A stretch of 64,000 nt of DNA from Nitrospira sp. (GTDB lineage Bacteria; Nitrospirota; Nitrospiria; Nitrospirales; Nitrospiraceae): assembly GCA_020697375.1 (NCBI GenBank), contig JAJFBJ010000007.1, positions 38,857 to 102,856 of the forward strand, written 5' to 3'. Within the stretch, counting starts at the first letter, position 1. The number at the start of each line of letters is the position of its first letter. Under the pieces are notes generated by a model. It did not search any database. It worked only from the letters and a program-made list of their open reading frames with translations, and was not told the DNA's origin. Of this stretch, positions 18,820-27,224 are shown one piece after another. The translations under genes were made by a program, and so were the position numbers.

Positions 18820-19018
18820 CAGGCTGCGAAAAACTGTTGCAGGCACATGCGAATCAACCACGTTGACCGGCGGGGACCGGAATGAATCACCCGGCAGACT
18901 CCTCTCAAGGCCGGACGACAAGGCCGCAAGAAGCGAAGAGAAGGCCCGGACTCCGTGCCGCACGTGGGGCTTTTGCGCGACGCGAGCAAGCCGCCGGCGG
19001 CCTTTTCCAGCAGCCCGC
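18817..19018. repeat. palindromic repeat family A, copy 1 (degenerate, inverted)
   Basis: About 200 bp between bamA and the first skp gene. It opens with TAGCAGGCTGCGAAAAAC and closes with CCTTTTCCAGCAGCCCGCC, an imperfect inverted match. The inner arms (AAGGCCGGACGACAAGGCC at about 18908 and the region ending at about 19003) correspond to the family core in the opposite orientation to copies 4, 5 and 7. An open frame runs through it into the skp gene but is not taken as coding. Confidence 0.6.
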
Positions 19019-19061
19019 CGTCGCCTTCGTTTCGATCACGGTCCGAGAAAGGAAGCGTCGA

Positions 19062-19637
19062 ATGGGAGGACAGGCAGGTGAGACAGCGTTGGGAGGAGCC
19101 GGATGGGCCGGATTATGCGTGGGGCTCCTTGCCATAGCGTTGCTGGTCGGCGGGTGTCGATCGAACGATTCGATGGTTCCCACCTCCACGCGCATCGGAG
19201 TAGTGGATCCCCAGCGTGTCCTGAATGAAACCAATGCGGGGAAAAAAGCCAAAGAGATGCTGGCCTCATTCGCGAAGAACCGGCAGGCGCTTATCGAGCT
19301 CGAAGAAAAAGAGCTGCGCCGGATGGAAGAAGATTTCATGAAACAGGGCAGCGTGCTGAGCGCGAATGCCAAGCGCGAACGGGAGGAACAATTCCGACGG
19401 CGCATGGCGGAATACCAGCAGAAGGTTACCGATTTGAATCGTGAAGTGCAGGACAAGCAGAAAGCCGTGCTGGACGGTTTTCGCGACAAGATCGAAGCCT
19501 TGTCCTCCAGGGTGGCCAAGCGGCTGGAGTTGCAAGCGGTGTTCGATCGCGGACGAGGCGGGCCGACCCTCTACTTCGACGAGGCGCTGGACGTGTCTCC
19601 GCAGTTGATCGAGGAATTCAATAGGGCCTATCCATAG
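19062..19637 (+). CDS. OmpH/Skp family protein with lipoprotein signal
   Basis: The 191-residue product has a signal segment ending LLVGGC, a lipobox with Cys32, followed by an OmpH domain: VGVVDPQRV-like start (RIGVVDPQRVLNET), a long charged coiled-coil (about 55-135) and a short C-terminal beta part. Skp-type chaperones hold outer-membrane proteins in the periplasm on their way to BamA. The usual Skp is soluble; a lipid anchor would fix this one to a membrane. The start at 19062 is set by AAGGAAG 7 nt upstream. The gene lies between bamA and a second OmpH gene, 12 bp before the latter. Confidence 0.82.
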   Translation: MGGQAGETALGGAGWAGLCVGLLAIALLVGGCRSNDSMVPTSTRIGVVDPQRVLNETNAGKKAKEMLASFAKNRQALIELEEKELRRMEEDFMKQGSVLSANAKREREEQFRRRMAEYQQKVTDLNREVQDKQKAVLDGFRDKIEALSSRVAKRLELQAVFDRGRGGPTLYFDEALDVSPQLIEEFNRAYP

Positions 19638-19649
19638 AAGAGGGACGAT

Positions 19650-20186
19650 ATGAAACTACGACACGTCATCATGGCCGGGGTCATACAGGCATTGCTGGGG
19701 TGCCTGGCACAGCCGGCTCAGTCTGCGGACCGTATCAAAGTGGGGATGATGGACCAGCAGCAGGTCATCGAGCGGAGCGTGGCCGGGAAGCGCGCCCTCG
19801 AGGAACTAAAAAGCTATTCCACCGCGCGGCAGAAAATCATCGATTCCGATGATCAGGAACTGAAGGAAATTGAGAAGGTGGTTCAAGATACGAATCTTTC
19901 CGAGGAAGTCCGGAAGGAAAAGCAGGAGCAGTTCAGGTCGAAGCTGGAGGCCTATCAGCGCCGGATTCAGGACTTCAACCGCGAGGTGCAGGAAAAGCAA
20001 CGGTCGATGGTGGCGGAATATGCCGAAAAGATCCGTGCTGCGGCGTCAGCTGTGGCCCAAAAGCAAGGATATACGGCCATCATCGACCGGGGCAGTGAGT
20101 CGACGGTCAAAATCGTGATCTACAGTCACCCGTCGATCGATCTCACGGAGCAGGTTATCAAGGAATTCGATCGACAGAACAAGTAG
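19650..20186 (+). CDS. skp: OmpH/Skp family periplasmic chaperone
   Basis: The 178-residue product has a cleavable signal peptide ending near AQPAQSA and the OmpH fold: IKVGMMDQQQVIERSVAGKRALEEL, a charged helical arm (about 50-125) and the closing strands YTAIIDRG and VKIVIYSHPSIDLTEQVIKEFD. It should act as a soluble periplasmic chaperone that delivers barrel proteins to BamA. It is clearly related to the preceding lipoprotein gene, so the pair probably arose by duplication. In many genomes lpxD follows skp; here fabZ follows directly. Confidence 0.88.
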   Translation: MKLRHVIMAGVIQALLGCLAQPAQSADRIKVGMMDQQQVIERSVAGKRALEELKSYSTARQKIIDSDDQELKEIEKVVQDTNLSEEVRKEKQEQFRSKLEAYQRRIQDFNREVQEKQRSMVAEYAEKIRAAASAVAQKQGYTAIIDRGSESTVKIVIYSHPSIDLTEQVIKEFDRQNK

Positions 20187-20229
20187 CCGGGCTGTAGCAG
20201 TGGTCAACGCAACACAGGAGGCGGGGCTG

Positions 20230-20685
20230 ATGTCAGTGATGGACAACGTTGAGATTCAATCGATCCTTCCCCACCGGTATCCGTTCTTGCTCGTCGACCG
20301 CATCAGCGAGCTGGATCCTGACCGTCGCATCGTGGGCATCAAAAATGTGACCATCAACGAGCCGTTTTTTCAAGGGCATTTCCCCGGACGCCCGGTCATG
20401 CCGGGAGTCCTCATCCTTGAAGCCTTGGCGCAGGTCGGCGGTGTGCTGGCTTTTAAATCGCTCGGATCGGTCGGCGGTCCGGTTGTCTACCTCACGGGCA
20501 TCGATGCGGCCAAATTCAGAAAGCCCGTCCTGCCGGGAGATATTCTCAGATTGGAAGTCGATGTCATCAAGAAGCGCCCGCCCTTCTGGAAGATGCAGGG
20601 AAGAGCCTTCATCGAATCCGAATTGGTGTGCGAAGCGGTCGTCACGGCCATGGTGACCGATGAAAAGGCGGCAAAGAACCAATAA
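20230..20685 (+). CDS. fabZ: 3-hydroxyacyl-[acyl-carrier-protein] dehydratase
   Basis: FabZ dehydrates beta-hydroxyacyl-ACP in fatty acid synthesis and competes with lipid A synthesis for hydroxyacyl chains, the reason it sits in lpx operons. The 151-residue hot-dog protein shows ILPHRYPFLLVDR, the catalytic histidine in FFQGHFPGRPVMPGVLILEALAQ-type sequence (key residues His and Glu at about 55 and 69), and a typical end. ATG 20230 has AGGAGG 8 nt upstream; an in-frame GTG at 20200 is upstream of that site and rejected. A family A palindrome separates the gene from lpxA. Confidence 0.96.
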   Translation: MSVMDNVEIQSILPHRYPFLLVDRISELDPDRRIVGIKNVTINEPFFQGHFPGRPVMPGVLILEALAQVGGVLAFKSLGSVGGPVVYLTGIDAAKFRKPVLPGDILRLEVDVIKKRPPFWKMQGRAFIESELVCEAVVTAMVTDEKAAKNQ

Positions 20686-20730
20686 CCGGGACCTTGGGGT
20701 ATAGCGCCGGCTGTGGAGTGAACGGGAACG

Positions 20731-20861
20731 CAGGCTGTTCAAAAAGGCCGTCCAGCGAGGCCGCAACGAGCGACGAGGCGAATCGTACCTTCTGTGGTAC
20801 CGCGAGCCTCAGAGCGAAGCGAGAACAAGGCCGGCGGACGGACTTTTTCAACAGCCTGCTA
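20731..20861. repeat. palindromic repeat family A, copy 2 (inverted orientation)
   Basis: About 130 bp between fabZ and lpxA. The left end CAGGCTGTTCAAAAAGGCC and the right end GGACTTTTTCAACAGCCTG form a near-perfect inverted repeat, with a further inner hairpin GTACC-TTCTGT-GGTAC (20785-20800). The right end continues CTA, so the end of the element read on the minus strand is TAGCAGGCTG, as in copies 1 and 4. It lies inside the operon and could act on mRNA processing or partial termination; the poly-T arm would be transcribed as a U-run. Confidence 0.8.
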
Positions 20862-20879
20862 GAGGGCGAGGAGGTTTGA

Positions 20880-21689
20880 GTGAAAATACATCCCACCGCG
20901 GTGATCCATTCCAAGGCGGTGCTCGCGGACGACGTGGAAGTAGGAGCCTATTCCGTCGTCGGCGAGCATGTCACGATCGGCGCCGGCACGCGAGTGTTGT
21001 CCCACGTATGCATCGATGGATGGACCGACATCGGCGACCGGTGCGAATTGCATCCCTTCGTGTCGGTGGGAGGCCCGCCGCAACATATGCAGTACAAGGG
21101 CGAGCCGACCAAGGTCGTGATCGGCCACGACAACATTTTGCGCGAGTACGTCACGGTCAATCGAGCGACGCGGCAAGGCGGCGGCATCACCAGCGTCGGC
21201 CATTCCAATTTTCTGATGGCCTATGTGCATGTGGCGCACGATTGTCACCTCGGCAATCATCTCATTCTGGCGAATGCCGCGAGTCTGGCCGGACATATCA
21301 CTATCGGGGACCATGCCATCGTGGGCGGGCTCTCAGGAATTCATCAGTTCGTGCGCATCGGCGCCTATGCCATGGTCGGAGGTTGTTGCGCGCTCGGCCA
21401 GGATCTGCCGCCCTTCATGCGGGCGGCCGGCGGGTATCGCGCGCGCATGTACGGGTTGAACTCGATCGGTCTGCGCCGGCACGGGTTTTCGTCCGATCGC
21501 ATCGCGGCCTTGAAGCAGGCGTATGAGTTGCTGTTTCGATCGGGACATCGGGTCGCCGAAGCGGTCAAGCTGGCGCGCGACACGTTCAGCGGGAGCCAAG
21601 ACGTCATGCAGGTCGCCGATTTCATGGAGGGGACCAAGCGGGGCATTTGCCGGTCGGTCGGCAAAAACCAGGAAGGCGAAGAGGAGTAG
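20880..21689 (+). CDS. lpxA: UDP-N-acetylglucosamine acyltransferase
   Basis: LpxA moves a hydroxyacyl chain from ACP to the 3 position of UDP-GlcNAc, or of its 3-amino analogue, the first step of lipid A synthesis. The 269-residue protein begins IHPTAVIHSKAVLADDVEVG and is made of hexapeptide repeats of a left-handed beta-helix, with the catalytic histidine in VHVAHDCHLGNH and the conserved GLSGIHQFVRIGAYAMVGG. The start is GTG 20880 with GAGGAGG upstream. lpxI follows 2 bp after the stop. A GnnA-like gene downstream raises the question whether the acceptor carries an amine at C3. Confidence 0.96.
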   Translation: MKIHPTAVIHSKAVLADDVEVGAYSVVGEHVTIGAGTRVLSHVCIDGWTDIGDRCELHPFVSVGGPPQHMQYKGEPTKVVIGHDNILREYVTVNRATRQGGGITSVGHSNFLMAYVHVAHDCHLGNHLILANAASLAGHITIGDHAIVGGLSGIHQFVRIGAYAMVGGCCALGQDLPPFMRAAGGYRARMYGLNSIGLRRHGFSSDRIAALKQAYELLFRSGHRVAEAVKLARDTFSGSQDVMQVADFMEGTKRGICRSVGKNQEGEEE

Positions 21690-21691
21690 CA

Positions 21692-22534
21692 GTGGTCGAG
21701 CAAAGAAGCCGGAATACAGAGGCGTCCGACGGACAGCGCATCGGACTCATCGCGGGTAACGGCCGGTTCCCCATTATCTTTGCCGACAACGCGAGGAAGC
21801 TCGGCTATTCCGTATACGCGGTAGCCCACGAAGGTGAAACAGACCCGGAGTTGGAGCGGTACGTCGATCGGATTCACTGGATCAAGATCGGCCAGTTCAA
21901 CAAGTTGATCAAGCTGCTGAAGGGGGACGGCGTCCGGCAAGCCGTGATGCTGGGAGGCATCAGAAAGACGCATGTCTTTACCACCGTCCGGCCGGACTTT
22001 CGGGCTTTGGCGCTGGCCGCCCGGCTGATTCATCTGAAAGATGACGACATTCTTCGCACCGTGGCGGAGGAAATCGAGCAAGAAGGCATCCAGATTCGCG
22101 AGTCCACCTTCGGGCTGCAGGGCATTCTGGTCGAACAGGGCACCCTCACGACCCGTGAACCGAGCAAGAAGGAATGGGAAGATATACGGTACGGGTGGGA
22201 CGTTGGTAAACAGATCGGGGCGCTGGATATCGGACAATGCGTGGTGGTGAAGGATCGCGTGATTGTCGCCGTCGAAGCAGCGGAGGGAACGGATGGGGCG
22301 ATCCGCCGTGGAGGAGAACTGGCGCGCGACGGCGCCGTCGTAGTGAAGCGATGCAAGCCACAGCAGGATCTCCGGTTCGATCTGCCTGCCGTCGGCCCGC
22401 GAACGATCGATGTGATGAAATCCGTCAAGGCGGCGGTGCTGGCGCTCGATGCGGGACGCGGCATCCTCTTGGACCGCGAGGAAACGATTGCCAAGGCCAA
22501 CCGCGCCGGAATCGCCATCGTCGGGCTGATATGA
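21692..22534 (+). CDS. lpxI: UDP-2,3-diacylglucosamine pyrophosphatase, LpxI type
   Basis: LpxI splits UDP-2,3-diacylglucosamine to lipid X and UMP, the job done by LpxH in E. coli. The 280-residue protein shows IGLIAGNGRFPIIFADNAR at the N-terminus, WIKIGQFNKLIKLLK, QAVMLGGIRKTH and the C-terminal KPQQDLRFDLPAVGPRTID, all typical of LpxI (DUF1009). The start is GTG 21692, with GAGGAG 5 nt upstream and overlapping the lpxA tail. Its place between lpxA and lpxB agrees with the pathway. Confidence 0.93.
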   Translation: MVEQRSRNTEASDGQRIGLIAGNGRFPIIFADNARKLGYSVYAVAHEGETDPELERYVDRIHWIKIGQFNKLIKLLKGDGVRQAVMLGGIRKTHVFTTVRPDFRALALAARLIHLKDDDILRTVAEEIEQEGIQIRESTFGLQGILVEQGTLTTREPSKKEWEDIRYGWDVGKQIGALDIGQCVVVKDRVIVAVEAAEGTDGAIRRGGELARDGAVVVKRCKPQQDLRFDLPAVGPRTIDVMKSVKAAVLALDAGRGILLDREETIAKANRAGIAIVGLI

Positions 22535-22586
22535 TGCCATTCTACGGAGGAACGGAAGCAGGCCGCGTGACCTGGAGCAGGTCGCG

Positions 22587-23576
22587 ATGAAGCGGCTTCG
22601 GGCCGGGGTGATCGGTGTCGGACATCTCGGGCAGCACCATGCCCGGCATTATGCGAATCTCGCTGGAGCGATGCTGGCAGGCGTCGTCGATGCGGATCCG
22701 GACCGGGCCAAGTTGATCGCCGAGCGACATGGCGTGCAGGCCTGGACTCAGCTCAACGACCTGTTGCCGCATGTCGATATCGTCAGCATCGCAGCGCCGA
22801 CATCCGCGCACTTCGAGACGGCCAGGGTCTGCCTGGAAGCCGGCAAGCATGTGCTGGTCGAAAAACCGATTGCCGTGACGACGGCGGAAGCCCGCCGATT
22901 GGTTGAACTGGCCGCAAGGCGCGGCTGTCTCCTGCAAGTCGGACATAGCGAGCGGTTCAACCCGATCATGCAGCGCATGCGTTCCCATATCGAACGTCCC
23001 GCTTTTATCGAATGTCACCGGTTGAGCGCCTTCGGAGAACGGGGGACCGATGTCGACGTGGTGCTGGATTTGATGATTCACGATCTGGATCTGGTCCTGT
23101 CGTTCAATCCGGGACCGGTCGAAGAGGTTCGAGCGGCCGGTGTGCCGGTGCTGTCATCCAATATCGATATCGCCAATGCCCGTATCGCCTTTGCAAGCGG
23201 ATGCGTCGCCAATTTTACGGCGAGCCGTGTCTCGACCAACAAAATGCGACGGTTACGGGTCTTTCAGCGCGACTGCTACGTCTCGATCGACTTCCAGACC
23301 CGGCAGGCCGTCGTGTCCCGCCGCACCCAAGGCAGCGGATCGCGGCCGACGATCGATGTGGAACCGTACCATGCCGGCGATGAAGAACCGTTGCGGCTCG
23401 AGTTGGACTCGTTCATCCAGGCGGTGACGACCGGGTCGCGTCCCGTCGTCTCCGGCGAGGATGGCGAGGCGGCGCTCACTCTTGCCGGTCTTGTGCTGGA
23501 AGCCATCGGTCAATTTACCCAGCGCCATTCGAAGGACCATGCATCCGGGGTGGCGTCCGGCCCGGAGAATATGTAA
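22587..23576 (+). CDS. Gfo/Idh/MocA family oxidoreductase, GnnA-like
   Basis: The 329-residue protein has an N-terminal Rossmann fold (AGVIGVGHLGQHHAR), the EKPIA dinucleotide and catalytic motif near residue 93, and VGHSERFNP and DVVLDLMIHDLDLVL in the C-terminal domain. Enzymes of this family in the same operon position (between lpxA and lpxB) include GnnA, which oxidises UDP-GlcNAc at C3 so that GnnB can aminate it. No aminotransferase (GnnB) lies in the window, so the role is open: C3 oxidation with a distant aminotransferase, or another sugar-nucleotide redox step. Gene spacing (52 bp after lpxI, 39 bp before lpxB) shows that it is part of the lipid A operon. Confidence 0.8.
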   Translation: MKRLRAGVIGVGHLGQHHARHYANLAGAMLAGVVDADPDRAKLIAERHGVQAWTQLNDLLPHVDIVSIAAPTSAHFETARVCLEAGKHVLVEKPIAVTTAEARRLVELAARRGCLLQVGHSERFNPIMQRMRSHIERPAFIECHRLSAFGERGTDVDVVLDLMIHDLDLVLSFNPGPVEEVRAAGVPVLSSNIDIANARIAFASGCVANFTASRVSTNKMRRLRVFQRDCYVSIDFQTRQAVVSRRTQGSGSRPTIDVEPYHAGDEEPLRLELDSFIQAVTTGSRPVVSGEDGEAALTLAGLVLEAIGQFTQRHSKDHASGVASGPENM

Positions 23577-23615
23577 GGGTGTCTCCTCTGTGTCCGTCCG
23601 CGTGAGAAGATCGAC

Positions 23616-24749
23616 ATGCCGCGCATTTTAATTGTGACCGGAGAAGCTTCCGGCGACCTGCACGGAGCCCATTTGGTCAAGGCGTTGAAGGAGCTGTCTC
23701 CCTCGCTGCAGGTGGTCGGCATCGGCGGCGCATCGATGAGGGAAGCGGGCGCGGAGTTGGTCCAGGGAATCCCTCAATTGGATGTCATGGGCCTCATCGG
23801 CCTGTCCGCCGTGAAGGCGATGCTTCAGCGTATTGCACGAATCAGGCGACTGATCAAGGGAGAGCGTTGGGATCTTGTGTTGCTGATCGACAATCCCGGC
23901 CTGAATTTCCATTTTGCGCGGGTGGCCAAGGCCTCCGGGCTGAAGGTAATCTATTATATCGCCCCTCAGGTGTGGGCCTGGCGCCGGGGGCGGATGAAAT
24001 GGATACAGCAGCGCGTCGATCACGTCCTCGCTATTCTTCCGTTCGAGGAGGCGCTCTATAAAGAAGCCGGCGTGCGCTGCACCTTCGTCGGCAACCCTAT
24101 TCTCGATGAGGTGGCCCCGTCATACGACCGGCAGGCGCTGCGCCGGCAGCTTGGCTTGTCGGACGCGGGTCCGGTGATCGGGCTGTTCCCGGGCAGCCGA
24201 AAGGGCGAACTGCGCGAACACATGCCGCTGTTGCTGGAGACCGTGAAGCGCCTGGCGGAGCGGCATCCGGCCATGCAGTTCATCCTGGCGCAGGCTTCAT
24301 CGATTCAGGACGGGCTCCTTGATGGGATCCTGCGGGAAAGCCCGGTACCCATTCAAGTTTTCCGCAACCGAGCCAGTGAGGTCATGGCGGCGTCGGACCT
24401 TCTCGTCGTCAAGTCGGGAACCTCCACGTTGCAGGCGGCCGTGGTGGGGACTCCCATGATCTTGTTTTACCGGGCCTCTTCCTGGGTTACCTATAGGCTG
24501 GCGCGTCTGCTGATCCGGGTGCCCTGGATCGGGCTTGCCAACTTGGTCGCGGGGCGGGGAATTGTGCCGGAGCTGATCCACGACGAAGCGACGCCCGAGC
24601 GGTTGGCGCATGAAGTGGAACGGCTGCTGACGGATCAACGCGCATACGGAGACATGAAGGCCGCCCTGTTGTCCGTCCGGCAGGCGTTAGGACGGGCGGG
24701 AGCCTCGCGTCGCGCCGCCGAGGCGGTCTTGGCCGAGTGCCGAACATGA
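23616..24749 (+). CDS. lpxB: lipid-A-disaccharide synthase
   Basis: LpxB (GT19) joins UDP-diacylglucosamine with lipid X to give the lipid A disaccharide at the inner face of the inner membrane. The 377-residue product shows ILIVTGEASGDLHGAHLV, GIGGASMREAG, YYIAPQVWAWRRGR, FVGNPILDE, LFPGSRKGEL and VKSGTSTLQAAVVGTPMILFYR, all family signatures. Its stop overlaps the msbA start (ATGA, 24746-24749), which implies translational coupling of synthesis and export. Confidence 0.97.
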   Translation: MPRILIVTGEASGDLHGAHLVKALKELSPSLQVVGIGGASMREAGAELVQGIPQLDVMGLIGLSAVKAMLQRIARIRRLIKGERWDLVLLIDNPGLNFHFARVAKASGLKVIYYIAPQVWAWRRGRMKWIQQRVDHVLAILPFEEALYKEAGVRCTFVGNPILDEVAPSYDRQALRRQLGLSDAGPVIGLFPGSRKGELREHMPLLLETVKRLAERHPAMQFILAQASSIQDGLLDGILRESPVPIQVFRNRASEVMAASDLLVVKSGTSTLQAAVVGTPMILFYRASSWVTYRLARLLIRVPWIGLANLVAGRGIVPELIHDEATPERLAHEVERLLTDQRAYGDMKAALLSVRQALGRAGASRRAAEAVLAECRT

Positions 24750-26482
24750 AACATTATCTTCGCCTGCTCAAGTATCTGGATCCCTATCGGTTCAGGCTGG
24801 GGGCCGCGTTCGTCTGCGCGCTGTTGGTGGCAGGTCTCTCCGCCGCCTATGCCTGGCTCGTCCGACCGGTTCTCGACGGCCTGTTCATCAGCAAAGATGA
24901 GAGCCTGCTGATGGTGCTGCCCATTGCGATTCTTGCCGTGGCGGTGCTCAAGGGCCTGTTCAACTATGGCCAGAATTATTTGATGAACTATGTCGGGAAT
25001 CAGGTGATCGGCGACATCCGGGGGCAGCTCTTTTCCAAATTGGTCCAGTTACCGGTTCGATTTCACGATACCAATACTTCGGGTCGGTTGGTGTCCCGTG
25101 TCATCAACGACGTGAATCAAATGGCCAACGCCATCGCCGGGGTCTTGAAAGACCTGTTCCAGCAGGGGCTCACGTTTCTCGCCATGATCGGCGTCATCGT
25201 CTATCAAAACTGGAAGCTCGCCATGGTGTCCATGATCGTGGTGCCGCTCTCCGTGGTGACCATGGTGCGGATGGGGCAACGGTTGCGAAACCTGGCGACG
25301 CGCGGCCAGGAACGCATGGGAGACATGGCCTCGACGCTCCAGGAAACGCTGGCCGGCATTCGCATGGTGAAGTCGTTCGGACGGGAGGAAGAAGAAGGCA
25401 AACGGTTTCGGCAAAGCAACGATGCCTTCATCCATACGACGATGAAAGCCATTCAGGTGTCTTCCCTGGGCTCCTCCCATATGGAGGTCATCGGCGTGCT
25501 CGGCATCGCCGGAATCATCTGGTACGGAGGCTATCTGGTGATTCATGACGAGATGACGCCCGGCGCCTTCTTTTCGTTTTTGGCCGCCATGTTCATGGCC
25601 TATACACCGATCAGAAGGTTATCCAGCGCCAACAATACGATTCAGCAGGCGCTCGCGGCAGCCGAGCGTGTTTTTGAGGTGTTGGATCTGTCGACCGAGC
25701 AGGATGTCAACAGAGGGCAGCAGGAACTGCCGTTGATTTCCCGCAGTCTGGAATTCCGGCAGGTCGCGTTTCGCTATGAAGGTCAGAGCGACTCGGCGCT
25801 GGCCGGCATCGATCTGACGATCCGGGCAGGCGAAATCATGGCGTTCGTCGGCAGCAGCGGAAGCGGAAAGACCACGCTCGTGAGTCTGCTGCCGAGATTT
25901 TACGAGCCGACCGGCGGGCAGATCTTAATCGACGGGGTGGATCTCCGCGCGTGCACGTTGCGTTCCGTGCGAGGACAGATTGGGATTGTGTCTCAGGATG
26001 TCGTGCTGTTCGACGACACGGTCCTCAACAATATCGGGTACGGCCGCCATGGCTCGACGCCTGAAGAGGTGATGCGGGCTGCGCAGCTGGCCTATGCGCA
26101 TGATTTCATCGTCCGGATGCCGGAGGGCTACGACACGCTGATCGGAGAGCGCGGGCTCAAGCTGTCAGGCGGCGAACGCCAGCGGCTGGCCATCGCCAGA
26201 GCCATTCTCCGTGATCCGCCGATTCTGATCCTCGATGAAGCGACTTCGGCATTGGATACGCAATCGGAGCGAATCGTGCAGATGGCCTTGGCTAATTTGA
26301 TGAAGAACCGGACGACCCTGGTCGTGGCCCACCGCCTCTCCACCATTCAGAATGCCGATCGCATCGTGGTGTTGGACCGAGGTCGGGTCATCGAAGTCGG
26401 CTCGCACGAGGAATTGCTGCGAAAAGGCGGTATGTACAAACGGCTGCATGCGATGCAATTTGTCGATGCCGTTCTCGAGTAG
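24746..26482 (+). CDS. msbA: lipid A export ABC transporter MsbA
   Basis: MsbA flips lipid A-core across the inner membrane using ATP. The 578-residue half-transporter has an N-terminal six-helix domain (about 1-310) and an ATPase domain with Walker A GSSGSGKTT, Q-loop and signature LKLSGGERQR, Walker B ILILDEATSALD and the switch His in VVAHRLSTIQ. The ATG 24746 overlaps the lpxB stop; the GTG 24737 in the same frame is less likely. Its place within the lpx operon supports lipid A rather than drug export. Confidence 0.93.
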   Translation: MKHYLRLLKYLDPYRFRLGAAFVCALLVAGLSAAYAWLVRPVLDGLFISKDESLLMVLPIAILAVAVLKGLFNYGQNYLMNYVGNQVIGDIRGQLFSKLVQLPVRFHDTNTSGRLVSRVINDVNQMANAIAGVLKDLFQQGLTFLAMIGVIVYQNWKLAMVSMIVVPLSVVTMVRMGQRLRNLATRGQERMGDMASTLQETLAGIRMVKSFGREEEEGKRFRQSNDAFIHTTMKAIQVSSLGSSHMEVIGVLGIAGIIWYGGYLVIHDEMTPGAFFSFLAAMFMAYTPIRRLSSANNTIQQALAAAERVFEVLDLSTEQDVNRGQQELPLISRSLEFRQVAFRYEGQSDSALAGIDLTIRAGEIMAFVGSSGSGKTTLVSLLPRFYEPTGGQILIDGVDLRACTLRSVRGQIGIVSQDVVLFDDTVLNNIGYGRHGSTPEEVMRAAQLAYAHDFIVRMPEGYDTLIGERGLKLSGGERQRLAIARAILRDPPILILDEATSALDTQSERIVQMALANLMKNRTTLVVAHRLSTIQNADRIVVLDRGRVIEVGSHEELLRKGGMYKRLHAMQFVDAVLE

Positions 26483-26511
26483 ACCTTTGCGGGAACTGTA
26501 ACGGACGATCC

Positions 26512-27224
26512 ATGGCGAATGCCCCGCCGGTAAATCTCCCTCGCAAGCCAGCCGGCATGACGCGGGTGACGAACGCTCTCAAAGTCGCATTGGTTCCGCC
26601 TGTCGGATATCACGTGATCCGCCTCTTGAGCCGCACGATGAGGCTGCGCTGCGAAGGCATGGAACATGTAGACCGGTTATTGGGACAGGGTAGGCGGATG
26701 ATCATCGCCTTCTGGCATGCCCAGCAATTGATGATGCCGCTGGCCCACCGCGGATTCGAAGCCCATGTGCTGATCAGTCAACATCGGGACGGTGAATTGA
26801 TCCGTCGCATCGCGGCACGCTTCGGCCTGCAGGCGGTCCGCGGCTCCAGCACGAGAGGAGGCGCGGAGGCCTTCAGGGAACTGATTCGCATCGGCCGCGC
26901 GGGAGGGAACCTGGTCGTCACGCCGGATGGCCCGAAGGGGCCGCGCCAGATCGCCAAAGTCGGGGTCGTGCAGTTGGCCAGGGTGACCGGTTTGCCGATC
27001 GTCCCCATGGCGTTCGGCTGCTCAAAAAAAAACTCTTCGCGAGCTGGGATCGTTTCATCATGCCGTATCCGTTTTCGCGGGGCCTTTTTCTACTGGGGCC
27101 GCCGATGGCCGTTCCGCCCGACGCCTCATCTGAGGACCTTGAGCGCCTGCGCCGGGAGTTGGAAGAGACACTGAACCGCATGTCGGTTGAGGCCGACGCG
27201 GCGGTCCTTCGGGCTGGTCCTTGA
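26512..27224 (+). CDS. DUF374 lysophospholipid acyltransferase-like protein, -1 frameshift at A9
   Basis: LPLAT-superfamily protein with the DUF374 pattern: MIIAFWHAQQLMMPL (acyltransferase His), SQHRDGELIRRIAARFG, RGSSTRGGAEAFREL and VVTPDGPKGPR. In the zero frame the product ends at 27174 with an Arg/His-rich tail that does not look like the family. At nine consecutive A residues (27024-27032) a shift to the -1 frame gives a continuation KKKLFASWDRFIMPYPF and LERLRRELEETLN, as in family members, ending at TGA 27222-27224, which overlaps the waaA ATG. The full product would have about 237 residues. This may be programmed frameshifting or transcript slippage on the A-run, a real mutation, or a sequencing error in the homopolymer. 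A secondary acyltransferase of lipid A (no LpxL is present here) is a reasonable guess. Confidence 0.8.

Noticed and set aside
18882..19061. N-terminal extension of the first OmpH protein
   Set aside because: It is translated from the family A repeat; the lipoprotein signal and AAGGAAG site mark 19062 as the start.
26512..27174. Calling the DUF374 gene a plain pseudogene
   Set aside because: Only one base separates it from an intact frame, the A-run allows slippage, and the restored stop overlaps waaA as in a functional operon.
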